From assembly GCA_964486455.1 (NCBI GenBank), contig CAZAMP010000007.1, positions 1-64,000 on the forward strand: a DNA stretch of 64,000 nucleotides, in the 5' to 3' direction. Position 1 is the first letter of the stretch. Each line of letters starts with the position of its first letter. The position numbers were made by a program, and so were the translations under genes. Origin of the DNA: CAZAMP01 sp964486455. GTDB lineage: Bacteria > Eisenbacteria > RBG-16-71-46 > CAZAMP01. Positions 35,872-44,384 of this stretch are shown here, in pieces. Under the pieces are notes generated by a model. The model was given only the letters and a program-made list of their open reading frames with translations. It was not told where the DNA came from and ran no database searches.

Positions 35872-36962
35872 CCCGCCCGACTCCGCTCGAGCGCGCGGCC
35901 GAGGCACTCCAGCCCCTCTCGGACCGTTTCGAGAGGGGCCCCGAATCCCAGCCTGAAGGCGCTCGAGTCCCCGAAAAACTCCCCGGGCACGATGACCACC
36001 CTGTCCGTCCGAAGTAGATCGTCCGCAAACGACTTTGCCCGAAAGCCGGGCCGCGTGACGCGAGGAAATCCGTAGATCGTGCCGACCGGCCGCACCCATT
36101 CCAGGTCGTCGCGCCGCTCGATGAACGCGTCGACCTCGGGGAGCACCAGATCGACATGCGCACGCGTACGCCGGTCCAGCTCGTCCAGGCGCGGGAGAAT
36201 GCGCCGCATCATCTCGATCGTCGGTCCCGGCATGACCACGAGAATGTGGTCATTGAAGAGATCCAGCCGCTCGACGACATCCGGCGCGCCGATGATCCAC
36301 CCGGCCCGGAGCGGGCCGAGCCCGTAGACCTTGGTCAGGCTGAAGAGACTCACGACTCTGTCGGACAGGGTGGCGAGCGGCGGTTCCTTCCCCTGCGCGT
36401 CGTAATCACGGTACAGCTCGCTCGCGACAACGAAGATGTCGTGCGGCTGGGTCACCCGCAGGATCTCCCGCATCTCCTCGTGCGTGACGCGCGCGCCGGT
36501 GGGATTGTGCAGATTGGTGAAGATCAGGCCGCGGGTCCTCGGCGAAATGGCGGCGGCGATCGCCTTGGGATCGAGTCGGTATCCGTTCTCCGGACGTCGC
36601 GCGACGGGCTTCGGCGTCGCCCCGACCGCCTCGACCACGCGCTCGAGCGCCTCGTAGCCCGGGGTCTCGACCAGGACCTCATCGCCCGCGCCGAACATGG
36701 CGGCCACGCTCAGATAGAGCCCGTAGCTCGCGCCGGGACAAGCAAAGACCCGGTCGGGGTCCACTCCCTCGCGATCGGCGATGGCCGCGATCAGCGCGTC
36801 CCAGTCGCCGAACCCCGCGTTGGTCCTGAGATCGATCGCCCAATCGTCCAGGCCGATCACGGCGGGGTCGGGTCGTTCGATCTCGCTCGCGCCCAGATTG
36901 ATCCGCGCGGACTTGAAAGTCTCTTTCGCCCAGCGCATGTACGCGAAGCGCGTAAACTCCAT
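35868..36962 (-). CDS. PLP-dependent aminotransferase, class I/II
   Basis: A 364-residue fold-type I aminotransferase. The PLP lysine is Lys211 in SLTKVYGLGPLRAGWI. Other family motifs are CPGASYGLYLSVAAMF, ETPGYEALERV, FTNLHNPTGA and ASELYRDYD. The C-terminal VPGEFFGDSSAFRLGFG holds the substrate-carboxylate arginine. The start has GGGGAGGAGCC upstream. The family includes aspartate, histidinol-phosphate and aromatic aminotransferases; the exact donor is not determined. It is cytoplasmic and monocistronic. Confidence 0.93.
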   Translation of the reverse strand: MEFTRFAYMRWAKETFKSARINLGASEIERPDPAVIGLDDWAIDLRTNAGFGDWDALIAAIADREGVDPDRVFACPGASYGLYLSVAAMFGAGDEVLVETPGYEALERVVEAVGATPKPVARRPENGYRLDPKAIAAAISPRTRGLIFTNLHNPTGARVTHEEMREILRVTQPHDIFVVASELYRDYDAQGKEPPLATLSDRVVSLFSLTKVYGLGPLRAGWIIGAPDVVERLDLFNDHILVVMPGPTIEMMRRILPRLDELDRRTRAHVDLVLPEVDAFIERRDDLEWVRPVGTIYGFPRVTRPGFRAKSFADDLLRTDRVVIVPGEFFGDSSAFRLGFGAPLETVREGLECLGRALERSRAG

Positions 36963-37053
36963 GGCTCCTCCCCGCGTTGACAGCCCCCTGACGCGTTGCT
37001 AGCGTTCGACGGGGCGACGAACCACTTGACCGCATAACGATGACGGAGGCGCG

Positions 37054-37491
37054 ATGAAGAAGCTAGTGGTCCTTGTCATTATTCTCGTGGTGGGCTTCAT
37101 CGTCGGATTCCTTGCGGGCGGCGGTGACGAAGGCGAGCTCCGGGAGCGGATCCAGGGCGAGATCCAGGAGAACCTGGACTCTGTGACCCGGGATCGCAAC
37201 ATCCAGAAGGTCGAGAACCAGATCTGGCGAGCGATGGACAAGCTCCGGGACGCGGATCTCGATGCCTCGGCGAACAACTTCGGCCAAGCGAAAGAAGCGA
37301 TCCGGCGCGTTCTCGACCGGCTGGAAGAGGCGTACAAGGCCGCGGCGGGGAACGAAGAGCTGCAGGCGAAGCTCGACGAGATCCGGACGCTACTCGAATC
37401 GGCGAGGGAAGATCTCACCAACCTCCGCGCTGAGGGCCGTGACAAGATCGAGCAGGCGATCAATGATCTCGATCGCCTCATCGGGGACTAG
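37054..37491 (+). CDS. Membrane-anchored coiled-coil protein
   Basis: A 145-residue protein with an N-terminal hydrophobic anchor (about 3-24, VVLVIILVVGFIVGFLAGG) followed by a long charged helical region rich in Glu, Arg, Lys and Leu heptads (RVLDRLEEAYKAAAGNEELQ, LDEIRTLLESAREDL). Coiled-coil formation is likely. There is no family assignment. The first residues look like an uncleaved anchor. It may be an envelope tether or stress protein, which is inference. It precedes the glycosyltransferase-TPR gene by 36 bp on the same strand. Confidence 0.75.
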   Translation: MKKLVVLVIILVVGFIVGFLAGGGDEGELRERIQGEIQENLDSVTRDRNIQKVENQIWRAMDKLRDADLDASANNFGQAKEAIRRVLDRLEEAYKAAAGNEELQAKLDEIRTLLESAREDLTNLRAEGRDKIEQAINDLDRLIGD

Positions 37492-37527
37492 CGTAGCGCG
37501 GTCGCGCACCCGAGAGGGATCGACTTC

Positions 37528-39390
37528 ATGACACGAGTCCGAGAGCGGTGTGGGTCGTCGATCCTCGTCTTCGCCGTCGCGCTGGCGCTGCGCTTTCTGC
37601 ACCTCATCGCCTTCAGGAGGCTGGCGTTCTATGAGGCGCCGTTCGGCGATTCCCTGTCGTTTGCCCGCGAGGCGGCCCGCCTGCTGTCGGAGGGACCGTT
37701 CTCCAGCGCGCTGCCGTTCTTTCAGGGCCCGCTCTATCCAGCGGTCCTCTCGATCGTTCGGGGCATCGGCCTCCCCCTGACGGCGACGTTCTGGATCCAG
37801 TGCGTGACGGGAGGTCTCTCGGCCGTCCTCGTGGCCGTGCTGGCGAGGCGCGTCGCGGGGGAGCGCGCCACGGGAGAGCGCACCGCCCTCCTGGCCGGAC
37901 TCCTCTACGCCGCCTATGACGCGGCGATCTTCTTCGATGCGGATCTCCTGGCGATCTCGGTCGTCGTGACGCTCGTGCTCGCGGGGTTGGTGGTCCTTCA
38001 ACGGGCCTGGATGGACGAGTCACCGGGCAGGGTCGCCCTCGTGGGGGCCGGGATCGCGATGGGGCTCGCCGCCTGGGGCCGCCCGAACCTTGCCCTCGCC
38101 GTCGCCGCCCTGATCGCGTGGCCGCTCGTTCGGAACCGGGCAGCGGCGCGGAGACTGCTCCCGTTCAGTGTCGCCGCGGTGATCGTGATGCTGATCCCCA
38201 TGGCGCGGAATCTCGCCGTGAGCGGGGAGCCGGTCTTCATCGCCAGCGGCGGCGGCGTGAACTTCTACATCGGGAACCATCGCGGCGCGAACGGCGTGTT
38301 CCGGGTCCCGCCCGAGTCCGGGCTCATCAACGCCATGGAGATCGAGCGGCTGTCGCTGGAAGTGGCGGCGAAGGAGACGGGACGAGAGCTGTCAGCGTCG
38401 GAGGCGTCGGCCTACTGGTTTCGCCGGGGACTGAACGACCTGACGGAGGACGTGGGGGCGGCGGCCCGGCTGTATGGGCGCAAGATGCTGCTGCTCTTCA
38501 ACCGGCACGAGATCCCGAACCATCTCGACCTCGACTTCGTCAGGCTGTACTCACCGCTGCTGCGCTGGGACCCGGTTCGCGCATGGCTTCTCATCAGTCT
38601 GGGGATCGCGGGGCTCATCCTCTTCCGGAAGAACCGCGCGTTGTCCCCGCTCCTCGTCTTCACGATCGCCGGCGCGGTCAGCATTCTACCGTTCTTCGTT
38701 ACCGCCCGGTTTCGGCTGCCGCTCATGCCGGGCCTGGCGGTGGGCGCGGCCTTGTACGTCGATGCCCTGATCTCGCGCGGACGCGCCCGTCCGACAGCGC
38801 GGCGGATCGTCTCGGCGGGACTCGTCGGAGCCGCGGCGCTGGCGCTGAGCCTCCTTCCGCTCGTCAGAAGCGGCGACCACGCGGCCGCCCACGTCAACCT
38901 GGGGGCGCTCCATGCCGACCTCCAGGAGGTCGAGCGCGCTGAGATGGAGTTTCGTCGGGCGCTCGAGTCCAACCCACATGAGCCCCGGGCGCTCGACAAC
39001 CTCGGGGCCTTGGCGCTCCGCAGGGGTGACCCCGCCGCGGCGCTGCCCTGGATCGAGCAATCGCTCGTGGCGGATGCTCGCTCGTTTCGGGCCTGGGATC
39101 ACCGCGGGATCGCGCTGGCGATGCTGGGACGTTACGACGAGGCGATTGAATCGTTCGAGAGGGCGCTCGAGATCTTCCCGGAGTGGCCGGAGGGTCGGCA
39201 GAACCTGGGCCACACGTGGCAGACCTATCTCGCGGAGTGCGAGAAAGTGGCGACGGAGGCGGGACTGGTGAACCTGGACACACCTGAGGAACGCGAGGCT
39301 CTCACTAAGCTGTTGTCAGATAAGGGATTTCATCGCGCGGCGGCGCTCATGCGGAAACGAGCGGCGAGTGACGATCGATCCGGCGACTAG
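37528..39390 (+). CDS. Membrane glycosyltransferase (GT39-like) fused to TPRs
   Basis: A 620-residue protein. The first ~430 residues hold about ten membrane helices with features of the PMT/ArnT-type GT39/GT83 clan: an acidic first-loop site (YEAPFGDSLSFAREAARLL), FFQGPLYPAVL and RPNLALAVAAL. The last 170 residues form TPR repeats (AAAHVNLGALHADLQEVERAE, ALDNLGALALRRGDPAAAL, YDEAIESFERALEIFPEW). Transfer of a sugar from a lipid donor on the outer face is likely by family. The start follows GAGAGGGAT. Fused TPRs suggest docking of a protein acceptor or complex (inference). Confidence 0.82.
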   Translation: MTRVRERCGSSILVFAVALALRFLHLIAFRRLAFYEAPFGDSLSFAREAARLLSEGPFSSALPFFQGPLYPAVLSIVRGIGLPLTATFWIQCVTGGLSAVLVAVLARRVAGERATGERTALLAGLLYAAYDAAIFFDADLLAISVVVTLVLAGLVVLQRAWMDESPGRVALVGAGIAMGLAAWGRPNLALAVAALIAWPLVRNRAAARRLLPFSVAAVIVMLIPMARNLAVSGEPVFIASGGGVNFYIGNHRGANGVFRVPPESGLINAMEIERLSLEVAAKETGRELSASEASAYWFRRGLNDLTEDVGAAARLYGRKMLLLFNRHEIPNHLDLDFVRLYSPLLRWDPVRAWLLISLGIAGLILFRKNRALSPLLVFTIAGAVSILPFFVTARFRLPLMPGLAVGAALYVDALISRGRARPTARRIVSAGLVGAAALALSLLPLVRSGDHAAAHVNLGALHADLQEVERAEMEFRRALESNPHEPRALDNLGALALRRGDPAAALPWIEQSLVADARSFRAWDHRGIALAMLGRYDEAIESFERALEIFPEWPEGRQNLGHTWQTYLAECEKVATEAGLVNLDTPEEREALTKLLSDKGFHRAAALMRKRAASDDRSGD

Positions 39391-39860
39391 TCACACCGCC
39401 CCTGCCAATCCGTACCATGCTTCACATGTCAGCAGGACGTATCCCCTAACCCACGTCCGCGGGCAATCGCTCGGCACCGGCGTCGCCTGATATATACGAA
39501 TTCCTTCGGTACCATGGTTGCCCCAAGTGCTTGAAGTAGAGGCAGTTGAGCAGGCCTCTCTCCCCGGGAAATAGACCAATGTAACCTGCTCCATTCAAAC
39601 ACTTTACGGCTTCCGCGACATCGAGATTCAGCCAACATGCTCAAGGGAGGAGCCCCCTGGTCCGTGTGAGACTCTCCGGGGTTGTGAGCTATCTGCTGTC
39701 CGTTGCCCGATTCGACCGAGCTGGCGGGCGTACTTGGACTGGGGAATCGCGCCGCTGGGGGAACCGATGGGGAAGACGGAAGGGGTGGCATGGACCCCCA
39801 CCGCCCCCCGCCCGTGTGCGGACGGGTCAGAAATCAGTGGATCGCGCGCGTGAGATGTCT
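39391..39860. other. Non-coding stretch before a candidate small RNA
   Basis: Between the GT-TPR gene and the exonuclease gene (589 bp in all) I see no coding sequence with a start site, no tRNA or rRNA, and no mobile element. Short ORFs here lack ribosome sites and protein-like composition. Confidence 0.5.
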
Positions 39861-39866
39861 TATAAT
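39861..39866 (+). promoter_or_regulatory. Consensus -10 box TATAAT
   Basis: A perfect TATAAT sits 7 bp before the start of a region able to fold into a long hairpin. The -35 hexamer at the right spacing is weak (GTGGAT-like). It would drive the candidate small RNA. Confidence 0.4.
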
Positions 39867-39872
39867 GATACA

Positions 39873-39968
39873 GGATTGCGCCCCCTGGGACTCGTGTGGG
39901 CTTCGTCACCTAGTAGTACGCTGGTGGTTCGGTCCCTTGAAGCCTACGGTCTCCTGGGGGGCCTTATT
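39873..39968 (+). ncRNA. Candidate structured small RNA
   Basis: About 95 nt that can fold into one long interrupted hairpin. The base stem is GCCCCC/GGGGGC, the central 9-bp stem is GTGGGCTTC/GAAGCCTAC with one G-U pair, and the apical hairpin is CACC/GGTG. A consensus TATAAT lies directly upstream, and the base stem is followed by TTATTAT, so both ends look defined. The rod-like shape recalls SRP or 6S RNA. The SRP GGAAG-type tip is absent, and I could not assign any family. Confidence 0.4.
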
Positions 39969-39979
39969 ATGCCCTTCGT

Positions 39980-40822
39980 TCAACCCCGCGACACTTCGTC
40001 CAGCGTCTCGATGGATCGAATCCGATCCAGACGAAACCGAAGACGAGTCTTCTTCAGGTGACAGTATCCCTCAACATGAAAAGCGGCCAGAACCTCGGGC
40101 TCAAGCCGTCGCCGTCTCTCCCCACCCGCGCGCGACGCGTAGACGATCTCCACCATCTTCTTCTCGTCGATCGCCCGACGTAGCTCTTCCGCGATATCCC
40201 GCAGCACGGCGGGCGACACGGACGGGGGATGGCGCCTTGCCCCGAGCCGTTCGAGCGTGACCTCCGCGCCGTCCTTCCCCAGCTCCTCTGCGAACCGCAA
40301 GAAGACCCGGGCGGTCATCTCCGCGTCACCGAGGGCCCGATGGGATTCTGCTTCCGTGATCCCGAAGGCGCGGACGACGTCGATGAGGCGATGTCCCGTC
40401 GTGCTGTCCGCCCGATGGCGCCTTGAAAGCTCCAGGGTGTCGACCGTCAGGTTCCGGAGCGGCGGGAGCTCGAGCGCGGCAAGCCGGGCCTGCAGAAAAC
40501 CCATGTCGAATCCCGCGTTGTGCATCACCAGTGTGGCGTCGTCGACGAACGCCAGGAACTCCGGCAGCGCCTCGTCGAACGGTCGGCAATCCGCGAGCAT
40601 CTCGTCGGTGATGCCGTGCACGGCTGCGGCCACCTCGGGCATCGACTTCGACGGCTTCACCAACTCGGCCACGTGGCGTCCGGCCTCGCCGGCCACGATC
40701 TCCACGAGCGCGTACTCACAGATTTCGTCGCCCAAGAGCGGCCTGAGTCCGGTTGTCTCGAAGTCGAGAACGACGAACCGTTCATCGCGATACGCGCATT
40801 TCTTCTTTCCTCTTCCTCGCAT
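39980..40822 (-). CDS. DEDDh exonuclease (DnaQ-like) fused to a WYL domain
   Basis: A 280-residue protein. The N-terminal 3'-5' exonuclease domain (about 15-185) has the DEDDh residues in VVLDFETTGL, HNAGFDMGFL and SHRALGDAEMT, as in DNA polymerase III epsilon or RNase T. The C-terminal ~75 residues resemble a WYL domain (KKMVEIVYASRAGGERRRRLEPEVL, GYCHLKK, FRLDRIRSIETLD), a ligand- or nucleic-acid-sensing module common in defence and DNA-damage regulators. The start at 40822 is a best guess: the ribosome site is weak, and an ATG six codons earlier is possible. Divergent from the rhomboid gene. Confidence 0.85.
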   Translation of the reverse strand: MRGRGKKKCAYRDERFVVLDFETTGLRPLLGDEICEYALVEIVAGEAGRHVAELVKPSKSMPEVAAAVHGITDEMLADCRPFDEALPEFLAFVDDATLVMHNAGFDMGFLQARLAALELPPLRNLTVDTLELSRRHRADSTTGHRLIDVVRAFGITEAESHRALGDAEMTARVFLRFAEELGKDGAEVTLERLGARRHPPSVSPAVLRDIAEELRRAIDEKKMVEIVYASRAGGERRRRLEPEVLAAFHVEGYCHLKKTRLRFRLDRIRSIETLDEVSRG

Positions 40823-40844
40823 TGTTCTACCATAGCACATCGAA

Positions 40845-41687
40845 ATGGGACGCAGGATGACGATCCATCGGGGCGGGCGAAGGGTCGTGCTCGACGAGCA
40901 CGACTTCGAGGCATGGGTGCGCGCTGGACGCGTTCCGGCCGACACGTGGATCAATTCGCCGACGTACACCAAGGGACGCGAAATCCGCGCGGACGAGCTG
41001 GAGGTGTACCACCTCTGGCGGCCGGATCCTGAGGAGAAGCGGCCGGCCACACGTCCATCCGTACTCTCGGCGATCTATCTGCAGCGGCGCGTCTCGGTCA
41101 CGGAAGTGCTCCTTCTCGCGAACCTGATCACCTCCGGGATCCTGCTCTGGATCTGGCGCGCTTCATACCCGTTCGCTCTCCACGACTGGACCCGGCAGCT
41201 CAAGTTCGCGATCAGCGCCTGGTATGACTTCCCCAGGTTGATCCAGCCGACGTTCGTGCACGCGAGCCCCGCTCACCTGTTCGGGAATCTCCTCTACCTG
41301 TTCGCGTTCGGCGCCGTCGTGGAGTATGCCTTCGGCGCCTGGCGGGCGGGCGCGATCTACGTGCTCTCGGCCTATGCGGGCGCGATCGCTTCGTATCAGC
41401 TGCTCGATTCATCCGGGGTCTCGGTCGGGGCATCCGGCGCCGTCTTCGGCATGATCGGGGCCACCGTCGTCTACCTCATTCGCCACCGCCGCGACTTCCA
41501 CGACGCGATGGGCTGGCGCGTGCGGCGGATCTTCATCCCGCTCGTGCTCGCCGTGACGGTTCATTCCCTCTCGTCCGGCAATCTCTGGGCCCACGCGGGC
41601 GGACTCGCCGCAGGAATTCTCTTCGGCCTACTCCTCGACCGCCCGCTTCCCCCACCCGCCGGCGACGGCGCGTTGAACGAATCGTGA
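40845..41687 (+). CDS. Rhomboid intramembrane serine protease
   Basis: A 280-residue rhomboid. It has an N-terminal cytosolic region of about 85 residues and then six membrane helices. The catalytic Ser198 is in GVSVGASGAVFG and His250 in NLWAHAGGLAAG. The conserved HASPAHLFGNLLYL in helix 2 and the WR element before it are typical. The protease cleaves membrane-anchored substrates within the bilayer. An ATG at codon 5 (40857), preceded by AGG, may be the true start. It is divergent from the exonuclease-WYL gene with about 20 bp between starts, so their promoters overlap. Confidence 0.92.
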   Translation: MGRRMTIHRGGRRVVLDEHDFEAWVRAGRVPADTWINSPTYTKGREIRADELEVYHLWRPDPEEKRPATRPSVLSAIYLQRRVSVTEVLLLANLITSGILLWIWRASYPFALHDWTRQLKFAISAWYDFPRLIQPTFVHASPAHLFGNLLYLFAFGAVVEYAFGAWRAGAIYVLSAYAGAIASYQLLDSSGVSVGASGAVFGMIGATVVYLIRHRRDFHDAMGWRVRRIFIPLVLAVTVHSLSSGNLWAHAGGLAAGILFGLLLDRPLPPPAGDGALNES

Positions 41688-41748
41688 CGATGGCGTAAGA
41701 TTCCATCCAACAACGCGTTTCGCCCCACACCTTCGATCGGAGGTCCCC

Positions 41749-43545
41749 ATGCTGCCCTGCCCCCCTCGGCGTCAAACGATGAAGCTCCTGTGCTGGCTAA
41801 TGCTACTGACCGTCATCCCCGTGTCCCAAGTGCTCGGAACATCCCCCGCACCCGATCCCGAACCGATGAATCCGACCGAGTGGGAGGACTGGCTGAGTGG
41901 TGGTCCCGAGGACCGGCTCCCGATGCCACCATCGCTCGGGCCATGGAATTACGTCCGCGAGTTCAATCAGATGGTGGATTTCTTCGCGTTCTGGCAGCTC
42001 TTCGATCCGGACTCCTCCAACCACGGGGGAATGATCGAGGCCGAGGCCGGTCCGCTGGGTAACGTCATCCAGACGGACAACACGCTCGAGGCGATCTGGT
42101 GTTGGTCACGCTTTCGGGAGTTCACGGGTCGCGACACCTACGACGTCAATACCGAGGCGGCCTGGATCTACTGCCGGAACTTCCCGGCGTGGATGGAGGA
42201 GGGCGGTGGCCAGGACTACTACCGCGTTCACAACTGCGCCTGGGGACTCACGGCGGTGCTCATGTACGAGGCGGCGACCGGCGACATGTCCTATTCCGGC
42301 TACGCCGACACGTGCGCCCAGTACATCGTCGATCATCCGCTCAACATCTATGACGGAACCGTCTGGCAGCAGCGGCTGGACAGCTTCGTCAAAGGGTGGG
42401 CCGCAGGGAATCTCTATCTGTTCGGTGAGGCGCGGGGCAACGCCACTCTCATGGCCGAGGCCGTCACCCAGGGAACGGACGTCTTCAACTGGCTCAATTC
42501 CAACCCGCAGGTGAATCTCACGCTCGAGTACTGGGCGATGAGCAGCGGCACCTCGATGTGGGGGGTCTGTAACTCCGTGTTTCGTGACGACCCGGTCCTC
42601 GGCCAGACCTGGTGCGCGGCCAATGCCGGCTACATGGATGTCTGGCAGGAGTGGTACAGCGTGCCCGGCTACGACTGGGACTCATCGTGGAACGTGGCCT
42701 ACTGCAACGCGCATTTCGCCGTCTGGGACGTGACCGGGGACGATACCTACTGGAACAACGGCGCGCTGATCGCCGACCTGCTCCTCTCTCTGGACACCGA
42801 CGATGACGGCGGGATCGTCGCCAACACGCACGATCCCGTCACCGAGGACATGACCTGGGTGTCGTGCTACCTGGTCAAGATGGGCGTGGATCGATTGATG
42901 GGAAGCGTTTCCGATCACGACACGGGCACACTCCGCTTCGTGGGGATCAACGACGGCGAGACCTTCGAGGTGGATACGCCGATCCCGGTTCGCGTGATAG
43001 CAACGAACTACGGGCTGAACGATGAGTCCGGCGTGGAGCTGCATCTCGCCGGCGATGCCGGGAGCGACATGGCCATCGTGGATCTCGACTTCGCCGAGCT
43101 GGATTCCACCACATTCGTCGAGGATTGGCTCCCCGGCACGGTCGGCTCCTATACGCTCACGGCGTGGACCGAGATGGCCGGCGACGCGGACGCGACGAAC
43201 GATACGATCTCGGTAACCTTCGATGTGACACCGGTCGTCGGGGTCCCGAATGCCGGCGACCCCGCTGGCCCGATCAGCCTGGTGAGGGCAACTCCGAACC
43301 CATTCCAGGCGTCGGTCGTGATCCACTTCAATCTCGAAACCGACAGTGGTGTCATGCTCGAGCTGTTCGACCTGAACGGGCGGCTCGTGCGACGAATAGA
43401 TGCCGGGCGACCAGCCGCGGGCAACGGGACGATCGCATGGGACGGTCGGGACACTGACGGCCGAACCGTCGCGCCGGGTCTCTATCCGTATCGGTTGAGC
43501 GCCGGGAACCAGGCGAGTAGCGGGAAGATCGTCAAGGTGAGGTAA
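41749..43545 (+). CDS. Secreted six-hairpin-like protein with CARDB and FlgD-like domains
   Basis: A 598-residue exported protein with a signal peptide (about 11-30). A large helical region rich in Trp, Tyr and Asn (about 60-390) has repeated motifs such as WCWSRFREFTGRDTYD and ATGDMSYSGYADTCAQY that suggest an alpha/alpha toroid as in six-hairpin glycosidases. A CARDB-like Ig domain (about 400-495) and a FlgD-like C-terminal module (about 510-598, TPNPFQAS, TIAWDGRDTDGR, APGLYPYR) follow. A carbohydrate-active role is plausible but no catalytic residue can be named. The start ATG follows GGAGGT. The next secreted gene is 35 bp downstream. Confidence 0.75.
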   Translation: MLPCPPRRQTMKLLCWLMLLTVIPVSQVLGTSPAPDPEPMNPTEWEDWLSGGPEDRLPMPPSLGPWNYVREFNQMVDFFAFWQLFDPDSSNHGGMIEAEAGPLGNVIQTDNTLEAIWCWSRFREFTGRDTYDVNTEAAWIYCRNFPAWMEEGGGQDYYRVHNCAWGLTAVLMYEAATGDMSYSGYADTCAQYIVDHPLNIYDGTVWQQRLDSFVKGWAAGNLYLFGEARGNATLMAEAVTQGTDVFNWLNSNPQVNLTLEYWAMSSGTSMWGVCNSVFRDDPVLGQTWCAANAGYMDVWQEWYSVPGYDWDSSWNVAYCNAHFAVWDVTGDDTYWNNGALIADLLLSLDTDDDGGIVANTHDPVTEDMTWVSCYLVKMGVDRLMGSVSDHDTGTLRFVGINDGETFEVDTPIPVRVIATNYGLNDESGVELHLAGDAGSDMAIVDLDFAELDSTTFVEDWLPGTVGSYTLTAWTEMAGDADATNDTISVTFDVTPVVGVPNAGDPAGPISLVRATPNPFQASVVIHFNLETDSGVMLELFDLNGRLVRRIDAGRPAAGNGTIAWDGRDTDGRTVAPGLYPYRLSAGNQASSGKIVKVR

Positions 43546-43580
43546 GGATTGAGGAATCGGGGCGTTGGGAGGAGACGAAG

Positions 43581-44384
43581 ATGAAACGGATCATCGGCCT
43601 CGCGGTTTTGTGCTTCATCTGTGTTTCCGGCGTGGCCGGCGGCCAAACTCAACTCCGGCACGCCTGGGCGGCCGCCGAAGCCGGCGACGGATATGACAAG
43701 CTCGTCGAGCTTGACAGCCTGGAGGTCTACACGGGAGGAATCTTCGTCTCTGTGGAGGGTGGCATAAACGCCTGCATTCAAGGCCACGGGGCCATCCTCG
43801 ATCTCATGGCATCGAACATCTACGTGTCGGGAATCGGCAATCACCTGGACATCAACGGCTGCGTGATCATGAATGGGGGAAATCTATCCACTGGCGCTGG
43901 GCTCTACTACGACGACTATGGCAGCGGTCACGTCAGCAACTGTGTGTTCTACGGAAACCGCACCGGACTTCAGATGGAGGGCGTCGTCGTGGCCGACAGC
44001 AGCAGCATCTGCAACTGCATTTTCATGGAAAACTCGGAGTGGGGTGCCATTCTCGATGACGAGGACACGCCACCCCTATTCAACTGTGCGGCCTGGATCA
44101 ACGCCGCCGGAGATTACGCACTCTGGTGCGGCTGCGATACCACCGACCCGTTTGACTACTACCCCAACCCCGCGGACAACTGCCTGGTGGATGATCCGGA
44201 TTTCGTGAACCCGTCGACCGATCCGAGTACGTGCGACTTCCATCTGAATGAGGAGAGCCCCTGCATCGGCGCCGGCGACCCGCTGGGCACCGACATCGGG
44301 GCCTATCAGGAGTGGGCGGTGCCGACGCGCCCGAGCAGCTGGGGACGCATCAAAGGGATGTACCGAGGCAACGGGAGCCGCTAA
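43581..44384 (+). CDS. Secreted right-handed beta-helix protein
   Basis: A 267-residue exported protein with a signal peptide (about 1-20, VSGVAGG). The body reads as parallel beta-helix coils (IYVSGIGNHLDINGCVIMN, HVSNCVFYGNRTGLQM, ICNCIFMENSEWGAIL) and ends with DFHLNEESPCIGAGDPLG and DIGAYQ, the hallmark of polymorphic beta-helix proteins. Such proteins often bind or cleave polysaccharides, but no catalytic site is clear. It follows the preceding secreted gene closely. It ends immediately before the convergent outer-membrane-like gene, leaving no intergenic base. Confidence 0.8.
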   Translation: MKRIIGLAVLCFICVSGVAGGQTQLRHAWAAAEAGDGYDKLVELDSLEVYTGGIFVSVEGGINACIQGHGAILDLMASNIYVSGIGNHLDINGCVIMNGGNLSTGAGLYYDDYGSGHVSNCVFYGNRTGLQMEGVVVADSSSICNCIFMENSEWGAILDDEDTPPLFNCAAWINAAGDYALWCGCDTTDPFDYYPNPADNCLVDDPDFVNPSTDPSTCDFHLNEESPCIGAGDPLGTDIGAYQEWAVPTRPSSWGRIKGMYRGNGSR

